This document shows positions 7,318 through 11,931 of a stretch of DNA of 11,931 nt, in pieces (the first letter of the stretch is position 1; every line of letters begins with the position of its first letter). Position numbers and translations under genes: made by a program. Under the pieces are notes generated by a model that was given only the letters and a program-made list of their open reading frames with translations, had not been told where the DNA came from and searched no databases. This stretch comes from Thermoflexales bacterium (GTDB taxonomy: Bacteria; Chloroflexota; Anaerolineae; B4-G1; SLSP01). The stretch spans positions 1-11,931 of the forward strand of contig WFQZ01000010.1 of NCBI GenBank assembly GCA_015486785.1. The letters are read 5' to 3'.

Positions 7318-7955
7318 CTCTGAGCCTCCAAAGGACGATAAGTCTGCCAGCGCCACGGCCCCACGCGGTAAAAGTCCAGCATCGCGCTCCGATAGCTGCC
7401 GAACTTGCGCTCCCACACGGCCAGAGAAGGCGCGTTATGAATCTCAATGTACATCCACGCCCGGCGGTAGCCGCGCTGCTGAAAGTACGACAAACGGGAC
7501 ATCGCCAACGCCGTCTGCACGCCGCGCCCCCGGAATGACGGCGCGGTGTAAGCATCGGTGAACAGCACCTCGCCCGGCATCAGCGGGATCGTCACCCGCT
7601 CCAGCGACTGCGCGGCCTCATCAAAGGCCCAAGCGTAGCCGACGAGCCGCCCGGCATGCCACGCTGCCAGCCCGATATGCCCGGCCCGCAGCCGCCGCTC
7701 GCACATCCGCGCCTCGGAGGGACGATCAATCTGCCGCACCAAGGGCACATCCTCGGCCCGGAAAGGGCGCAGCTCCAGCGCGACCTTGGGCGGCAGATCG
7801 GGCAGCGGCTCATTCAACGGTCGCTCCAGAACGTAGAATTGCAGATGCCGCGCCGGCAGATGCCGAAGATCACGCACGATCTCCGGCCAAGCGTGGTGGC
7901 CCTTCTGCCGGTAGAGATAACGCCAATCTTCCCACAACTCAGCCCAACGATTCAT
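7314..7955 (-). CDS. GNAT-family N-acetyltransferase with an N-terminal extension
   Basis: The 213-residue product carries a GNAT acyl-CoA-dependent N-acyltransferase domain from about residue 60 to 190. The strand-and-loop of motif A is clear: 'FTDAYTAPSFRGRGVQTAL' (132-150), where R142-G-R-G-V-Q147 is the pyrophosphate-binding R/Q-x-x-G-x-G/A loop. Asn174 and the following 'APSLAVWERKFGSY' (175-188) are the usual last helix and strand. The first ~55 residues (rich in Trp, Arg and Tyr, with 'WAELWEDWRYLYRQKGHH') fall outside the GNAT core and I do not recognise them. The ATG at 7955 follows directly after the stop of the FemAB-like gene, with GGGAGG five bases upstream inside that gene. Its TGA overlaps the TTG start of the next gene. 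The role may be acylation of an amino-sugar or amino-acid group on the pathway's product. That is inference from context. Confidence 0.9.
   Translation of the reverse strand: MNRWAELWEDWRYLYRQKGHHAWPEIVRDLRHLPARHLQFYVLERPLNEPLPDLPPKVALELRPFRAEDVPLVRQIDRPSEARMCERRLRAGHIGLAAWHAGRLVGYAWAFDEAAQSLERVTIPLMPGEVLFTDAYTAPSFRGRGVQTALAMSRLSYFQQRGYRRAWMYIEIHNAPSLAVWERKFGSYRSAMLDFYRVGPWRWQTYRPLEAQS
7325..7329 (-). promoter_or_regulatory. Shine-Dalgarno GGAGG that fixes the TTG start of the PaaK-like gene
   Basis: Reading the minus strand, GGAGG is followed by seven bases and then TTG at 7317. The TTG shares bases with the TGA stop of the GNAT gene (TTGA). No comparable site precedes the ATG at 7287, so the rare TTG start is the better choice. 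Confidence 0.75.
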
Positions 7956-8987
7956 TTATGCCTCCCTCGGCTTCCGCAAAGCCGCCCGCGCGGCGCGATA
8001 GACGGCGTAGCCCGCCTTGCCGGCTTGCAGCAGCAGCGGCGACGAAGCCCACACATTGCGACCATAGTTTACCAAAGTTCCGCCAAACTTCGCCTTGAAA
8101 TCCCGCACGCCGTAGGGTTGATCCGGCGTGCCCGCGCCGCCGAAATCATAGCAGCGGTAGCCGTGACTTGCGCCCCAGGCCAAAACCTTCCACGTCAAAA
8201 GCTCGTTGGGCGCGTAGCGGTTGAAGGCGCGATCCACGCCCCCGTACCAGCCGTAGACGACCTCCTTGTACAGCAGATCAATGGAGACGCCCACATCGTG
8301 CCCGTCCACGCGGGCTATCGTCGCCCGCAGCATGCCGCGCGGTTGCAGTTCAGCGAACGCCGCCGCGAAGAGCGAGCGATCCGCCAGCGGCACTCGCGCC
8401 CGGTCATACGTCTGCTGCAAAAGCGCGTAAGCTCGCCCCACATCCTGCGGCGCGTCGAGCGGCTCAATGGTCACCTCGCCCCGCCGCAGGGCACGGCGGA
8501 TGTTTTTGCGGGTGCGCTTGCCGATGCTTGCCAACAGTGCCTCCGGCGCACGGGCCAGGTCAATGAGATAGTTCAGGTGCGGCTCAAAGCGAAATCCCAC
8601 GGACGCCAACAGCGGCTGCACCGCGCTCAGGTCGGAAAGGTTGCGCAGCTCGGTGAACAATGCCTCACGCCGCGCGGCCCGCTTGTAGGCCAGGAGCAAC
8701 GCCCGCAAAGCCTGCTCGCCGTCCGCGCTAAGCTCGTAGAGCACGCTGCCGTAGGCAATCGCGCGGGTGGTCAAGCGGCGCAGCGGGCCGCCCCGCAACG
8801 TGACCAGCACCGGCAGGAACAACGCCCGCACCGATCCGCGATCCACCGCCGCCCACAATGTCGGCTGATAGCCCCGCGCTTGCTCGAAAACGCGGAACAT
8901 CTCCGGCGTGTGAAAAATCCGCGCCTGCGGATGGGCCGCGAGGAACGCCCGCCACGCTCGCTCGTCCAACTGCCGCACGATCTCCAT
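7956..8987 (-). CDS. FemAB/BioF2-like GNAT-fold acyltransferase (aminoacyl- or acyltransferase)
   Basis: The 343-residue product resembles the FemAB/CelD-BioF2 group, double GNAT-fold enzymes. FemABX members add amino acids from aminoacyl-tRNA to the peptidoglycan stem peptide. Relatives sit in exopolysaccharide loci, where the reaction is unproven. Diagnostic stretches are 'FHTPEMFRVFE' (25-35), 'YLIDLARAPEALLASIGKR' (140-158) leading into the basic helix 'TRKNIRRALRRGEV' (159-172), 'YGWYGGVDRAFNRYAPNEL' (245-263) and the closing 'YDFGGAG' (280-286) with 'GVRDFKAKFGG' (293-303). No signal peptide or membrane helix is seen. The frame stays open upstream through the glycosyltransferase gene to 9848, but that part is a GC-rich shadow. 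The ATG at 8987 starts the recognisable domain and has GGGAGG just upstream, which sits against the previous gene's stop. Its TAA abuts the next gene's ATG. The fold is well supported; the substrate is not known. Confidence 0.88.
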   Translation of the reverse strand: MEIVRQLDERAWRAFLAAHPQARIFHTPEMFRVFEQARGYQPTLWAAVDRGSVRALFLPVLVTLRGGPLRRLTTRAIAYGSVLYELSADGEQALRALLLAYKRAARREALFTELRNLSDLSAVQPLLASVGFRFEPHLNYLIDLARAPEALLASIGKRTRKNIRRALRRGEVTIEPLDAPQDVGRAYALLQQTYDRARVPLADRSLFAAAFAELQPRGMLRATIARVDGHDVGVSIDLLYKEVVYGWYGGVDRAFNRYAPNELLTWKVLAWGASHGYRCYDFGGAGTPDQPYGVRDFKAKFGGTLVNYGRNVWASSPLLLQAGKAGYAVYRAARAALRKPREA

Positions 8988-8991
8988 CGCG

Positions 8992-8997
8992 CCTCCC
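8992..8997 (-). promoter_or_regulatory. Shine-Dalgarno GGGAGG that fixes the ATG start of the FemAB-like gene
   Basis: GGGAGG lies four bases before ATG 8987 and just after the TGA of the glycosyltransferase gene (8999-9001). This supports starting the protein here and not at 9848, where the frame is still open. Confidence 0.75.
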
Positions 8998-8998
8998 G

Positions 8999-10192
8999 TC
9001 ACGCCGCCGCCAGCCGCTCGATCAAGGCAACGTAGGCCGCGCCCACTTGCCGCCAGTTGTACCGTTGATTGAAGACCTGGCAGCCGGCGGTCAGCTCCGC
9101 CATCCGCTGCGGCGAGCGGTAGAGGTGCAAAATCCCCCGCGCCAAGTCCTCCGCATCGCCGGGGGCGAAAAACTCCACCATCGTCCCGCTGAAGTAACGC
9201 TGCATCGCCGTGGTGCGCGCAGCCAACGCCGGCAATCCCAACGCCGCGTACTCCATCAACTTGGTGGGCAACAGGCCATCGGTGAACACGTCGTCGCGGT
9301 AAGGCACGACCCCGACATCCGCTTGCCGGATGAGCGCGGGCAGTTCTTCCGCCGGACGCAGCTCCTCGTAAATCGCCACCTGATCCTCCAACCCCAGCTC
9401 TTGACGCAGCGCACGCAGTGCCGGGACGTGCTGCCCCCGCCCCAGGATGGTCAGGTGGATGCCGGGGATTTCGTCCCGCACCATCCCCACCGCGCGGATC
9501 GCCAAATCCAGCCCGTAGCGATAGACCAACGTCCCGTGGTAGATGAGCTTGAAGCTCGGATCGTCGGGGCGGCGCGGCGGGCGCGGCTGAAACGAGAAAA
9601 TCGCTTGGTCGGCCACGTTCATCACCACGCTGCACTTTTCGGGCGGCACGCCCCGCGCGATCAACGCCTCGCGCCAGTGATCGCTCACCGTGATCACGTG
9701 ATCGGCAAAGCGGCAGGCGAGCCGCTCCTGCCAGCGGATGGCCTTGAGCAGCCAGCGATGGCTTCCGGCGGCAAAGCGGCCACTGTAAAACTCCGGCATC
9801 AGATCGTGCAAATCCAGCAGCACCGGCACGCCCCGCAGTTTGGGCCACAGCGCGGCGAAGACCAGAAAATCGGGCAGATTGTGCGCCTGCACCGCATCGT
9901 AAGGATGAGCGTGATGCAGGCGGGCCAGTTTCCAGGCCGCCAGCAGCATGAAGTAGAGATAGTTGACAAACTGCAACGCCAGATTGGTCTTGCGGATGCG
10001 GGCCGGCAGGCGGTAGATATGCACGCCCTTGAACGTCTCTTCCGGGGATTCGCCCCGGTCGCGCAGGCAGATCACATCCACGTGATGGCCTTGGGCCACT
10101 AACGTTTCGGCTTCGCGCTGAACGCGCGTTTCACCGAGCGGGTAGTAGGCCAGCACGATCATGCAATGGTGCAATGAGTGCGGTTGGTTCAT
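8999..10192 (-). CDS. Glycosyltransferase family 4 (GT-B fold)
   Basis: The 397-residue product is a retaining GT-B glycosyltransferase of family GT4, which moves a sugar from a nucleotide-sugar to an acceptor at the cytoplasmic face of the membrane. The N-terminal half shows the usual start 'MIVLAYYPLGETRVQREAE' (11-29), then 'AVQAHNLPDFL' (100-110) and 'LLDLHDLMPEF' (125-135). The donor-binding half shows 'LIYHGTLVYRYGLDLAI' (216-232), 'LTILGRG' (247-253) and 'LPTKLMEYAALGLP' (308-321), the TK..EY.A.G.P form of the phosphate and ribose contact. A hydrophobic patch at about 74-90 may help membrane contact. The ATG at 10192 has AGGAG seven bases upstream. Met11 is an alternative, and would trim a short His-rich leader. 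The gene begins 43 bases after the rRNA methyltransferase and is first of five very tightly packed genes. Donor sugar and acceptor cannot be deduced. Confidence 0.93.
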   Translation of the reverse strand: MNQPHSLHHCMIVLAYYPLGETRVQREAETLVAQGHHVDVICLRDRGESPEETFKGVHIYRLPARIRKTNLALQFVNYLYFMLLAAWKLARLHHAHPYDAVQAHNLPDFLVFAALWPKLRGVPVLLDLHDLMPEFYSGRFAAGSHRWLLKAIRWQERLACRFADHVITVSDHWREALIARGVPPEKCSVVMNVADQAIFSFQPRPPRRPDDPSFKLIYHGTLVYRYGLDLAIRAVGMVRDEIPGIHLTILGRGQHVPALRALRQELGLEDQVAIYEELRPAEELPALIRQADVGVVPYRDDVFTDGLLPTKLMEYAALGLPALAARTTAMQRYFSGTMVEFFAPGDAEDLARGILHLYRSPQRMAELTAGCQVFNQRYNWRQVGAAYVALIERLAAA

Positions 10193-10235
10193 CGGCTAAC
10201 TCCTTCAAAGTGTGGGGATTCTCAAAATGAAACGG

Positions 10236-11483
10236 TCAATCAACCCGGCACACCAGCCCCTTGAGGTACGCACCTTCCGGGAAGGTGAGGGCGATGGGGT
10301 GATCGGGGCCTTGCGCCAGCGGGGCGATGATGCGCGCCTCGCGTCCGGCATCCAGCGCGGCGCCAAAGACGATCTTCTGGAACAGGTCGGGCGAGATCAG
10401 CCCGGAGCAGGAGAAGGTGAACAGCAGCCCGCCGGGGCGCAGCAAGTGAAACGCTTGCAAGTTGATGTCCTTGTAGCCCCGCGCGGCACGTTGCACGTCG
10501 CGGCGGGTGAAGGCAAACTTGGGCGGGTCGAGCACGATGAGGTCAAAACGCCGCTCCTGCCGGCGCATCTGGCGCAGGAGTTGGAAGGCATCGCCGACGC
10601 GGTCTTCCACCTGCGCCCCGTCGAATCCGTTGCGCGACAGATTCTCGCGCCCCCGGCGGAGAGCTTCCGCCGAAGTGTCCACGTTGATCGCGGAGGTCGC
10701 GCCGCCGGCCAACGCGGCCAGCGTGAACCCGCCGGTGTAGGCAAACACGTTGAGCAAGTCGGGCGGCTCGCCCATCCGTGCCCGCCGGGTCACAAAACGG
10801 CGGAGCAGGGCGCGATTTTCGCGCTGATCCAGGTAGAAGCCGGTCTTGTGCCCTTGACGCACGTCCACCGCGAAGCGCAATCCGTTCTCCACGACAATCA
10901 GCGGCTGCGGCAGCGATCCTTGCAACAGGCCGCTCCGTGCCGCCAGCCCCTCCTTCCGGCGGACGTCGGCATCGCTGCGCTCGTAGACCGCTTGGGGCCG
11001 GACTTCCTCCGCCAGCAGCGAGACCAGCAACTCACGCCGCAGCTCCGCGCCCTGCGTGAGGAATTGCACCACCAGCGTCTCGCCGTACAGGTCGGCGATC
11101 AGGCCGGGCAGAGCGTCGGATTCGGCATGCACCAGGCGGAACGCCGTGGTGTGTCCCTCCGCCCGCAGCGGGGCACGGGCGGCCACCGCGCGGCGGATGC
11201 GCGCGCGCCAGAAATCCGGCGCGTCCACGGCATCCGCCCGCCGCCAGGAGACCAATCGCACGCGGATTTGGGAATGCGGGCTGTACTGCCCCCAAGCCAG
11301 AAACTCCCCGTGCGCATCGCACACGGCGACCGTCTCGCCCGGCGACGGTCGACCGCGCACCTCGGCTATCGCCCCGGAAAACACCCACGGATGACGCCGC
11401 CGCACCGACCGCTCGCGCCGTGGCTTGAGCCGCACTTGGCGCGGGAACTCCACCGCCGAGTCTTTAAGCCTGGATTTCTTCAC
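10236..11483 (-). CDS. rlmI: RlmI-like 23S rRNA (cytosine-C5)-methyltransferase (class I SAM-dependent, PUA domain)
   Basis: The 415-residue product has the layout of the RlmI/YccW family, which methylates C5 of a cytosine in 23S rRNA (C1962 in E. coli) using S-adenosylmethionine in the cytoplasm. Residues about 17-85 form the RNA-binding PUA domain ('HPWVFSGAI' at 31-39). A linker domain contains 'GFYLDQR' (215-221). The Rossmann methyltransferase core has motif I 'NVFAYTGGF' (245-253), 'LDPPKF' (318-323) and 'SCSG' (358-361), with Cys359 as the expected nucleophile. Length is normal for the family. The GTG start at 11483 is supported by GGAG ten bases upstream. It overlaps the preceding nuclease-like gene by 20 bases. 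A GTG at 11453 would avoid the overlap but has no ribosome binding site. The methyltransferase class is certain. The exact target base is inferred from family membership, and the symbol is by similarity. Confidence 0.93.
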   Translation of the reverse strand: MKKSRLKDSAVEFPRQVRLKPRRERSVRRRHPWVFSGAIAEVRGRPSPGETVAVCDAHGEFLAWGQYSPHSQIRVRLVSWRRADAVDAPDFWRARIRRAVAARAPLRAEGHTTAFRLVHAESDALPGLIADLYGETLVVQFLTQGAELRRELLVSLLAEEVRPQAVYERSDADVRRKEGLAARSGLLQGSLPQPLIVVENGLRFAVDVRQGHKTGFYLDQRENRALLRRFVTRRARMGEPPDLLNVFAYTGGFTLAALAGGATSAINVDTSAEALRRGRENLSRNGFDGAQVEDRVGDAFQLLRQMRRQERRFDLIVLDPPKFAFTRRDVQRAARGYKDINLQAFHLLRPGGLLFTFSCSGLISPDLFQKIVFGAALDAGREARIIAPLAQGPDHPIALTFPEGAYLKGLVCRVD

Positions 11484-11931
11484 GATGCACTAACTCCCAG
11501 CCGTGGTACACCAGCACCAACAGCTTCAATTGCACATGTTCCTTCACCCGCGCCAATCGCGCGTCTTGGGCGTAGCGCCGCAGTTGAGCCGCCGCATCCG
11601 CCACCAACTCCGTCAGCCGCGCCGCGCTGTATGCTCCGCGCTTCAGGTACTTCAACTCAATCAAATAGCCGTACTTGAGGTCCCGATACTTCGCCAGGAA
11701 CGGCTCCAAGTAAATGTCCGCGAACCCGCCCCCCAATTCCCGCTCGGACCACGTCAGGTAATAATCCGCCACGTTCAGATAGGCCAGCAGAAACCCTTGC
11801 AGCACCTTCTCTCCGGCCAGATAGTCGCGCACCGAGGCTTGTTGCTGCACCTCGGTTTCCAGGAAATCGAACACCGCCTCCCACGCGCCGCGATAGGCCA
11901 ACCCCCGCAGCAGCCCCATCAAGGTGTACAC
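11464..11931 (-). CDS. PD-(D/E)XK nuclease-superfamily protein, C-terminal part (start lies beyond the window)
   Basis: This open frame runs off the right edge of the window. Its first visible codon is GTG, but no ribosome binding site is visible, so I read it as the C-terminal 155 residues of a longer protein. The visible part matches the C-terminal nuclease-like domain (PDDEXK_9 type) usually found after an AAA-ATPase-like domain in a large family of unknown function. A Gly-rich turn leads to Asp72 in 'GGGFADIYLEP', then Glu92-Leu-Lys94 in 'GYLIELKYLK' on the next strand, which is the D...ExK metal-binding pattern. A helix with 'QLRRYAQD' follows. The family is often present in many copies per genome, and its substrate is not known. 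The gene ends inside the start of the downstream rRNA methyltransferase gene (20-base overlap), so the two are probably co-transcribed. I am fairly sure of the fold and do not know the role. Confidence 0.8.
   Translation of the reverse strand: MYTLMGLLRGLAYRGAWEAVFDFLETEVQQQASVRDYLAGEKVLQGFLLAYLNVADYYLTWSERELGGGFADIYLEPFLAKYRDLKYGYLIELKYLKRGAYSAARLTELVADAAAQLRRYAQDARLARVKEHVQLKLLVLVYHGWELVHREEIQA

Noticed and set aside
7656..9035. 459-residue open frame on the plus strand (and similar frames at 8858-10102, 10212-11678, 4178-5212 and 17-1009)
   Set aside because: All are antisense to well-supported minus-strand genes, have no recognisable domains and show shadow-frame composition.
8988..9848. 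Upstream extension of the FemAB-like frame (about 287 extra codons)
   Set aside because: It lies wholly inside the glycosyltransferase gene, has low-complexity Ala/Gly/Arg composition, and the ribosome binding site and domain start support ATG 8987.

Overview
The window is about 11.9 kb of GC-rich bacterial DNA. Every supported gene (eleven, two cut by the window ends) lies on the minus strand, so transcription runs from high to low coordinates. There are no RNA genes, insertion sequences, CRISPR arrays or convincing terminators. The largest non-coding gap is 51 bases. The likely source is a member of the Chloroflexota (Anaerolineae-like). The main reason is the large membrane protein at 1064-3730, whose tail of beta-domains ends in a 'VFVH... 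AQHDG... W.PGE.VVDEH' pattern I associate with that phylum. This placement is an inference.

Layout in the direction of transcription. (a) 11931-10236: the C-terminal part of a PD-(D/E)XK nuclease-like protein overlaps by 20 bases the start of an RlmI-type 23S rRNA cytosine-C5 methyltransferase. (b) 10192-4181: five genes packed without gaps. They encode a GT4 glycosyltransferase, a FemAB/BioF2-like acyltransferase, a GNAT acetyltransferase, a PaaK/CapK-type adenylate-forming enzyme and an asparagine-synthase-like enzyme. Their junctions are a Shine-Dalgarno overlapping the previous stop, a directly abutting TAA/ATG, a TTGA overlap and a GTGA overlap, so they are probably translationally coupled. 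(c) 4160-3750: a YjbQ-family protein. (d) 3730-1064: an 888-residue GT39/ArnT-like membrane glycosyltransferase with three tandem beta-domains. (e) 1012-140: a YitT-family membrane protein. (f) 138-1: the start of a NYN-domain (YacP-like) nuclease.

Block (b) is the part worth attention. A sugar transferase, two acyl-transfer GNAT-fold enzymes, an enzyme that activates a carboxylate with ATP, and a PP-loop amide-forming enzyme together suggest synthesis of an acylated or amidated cell-surface glycan or a related conjugate. The asparagine-synthase-like member has a degenerate glutaminase half and altered residues in its usual SGEGADE loop, so it probably does not make asparagine from glutamine. 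The downstream GT39-like protein, which would act on lipid-linked sugars outside the membrane, could belong to the same pathway. The chemistry and the product cannot be read from the sequence.

The flanking genes (rRNA methyltransferase, YjbQ, YitT, NYN nuclease) look like ordinary chromosomal genes. Many long open frames on the plus strand are antisense shadows of these genes, caused by the high GC content.
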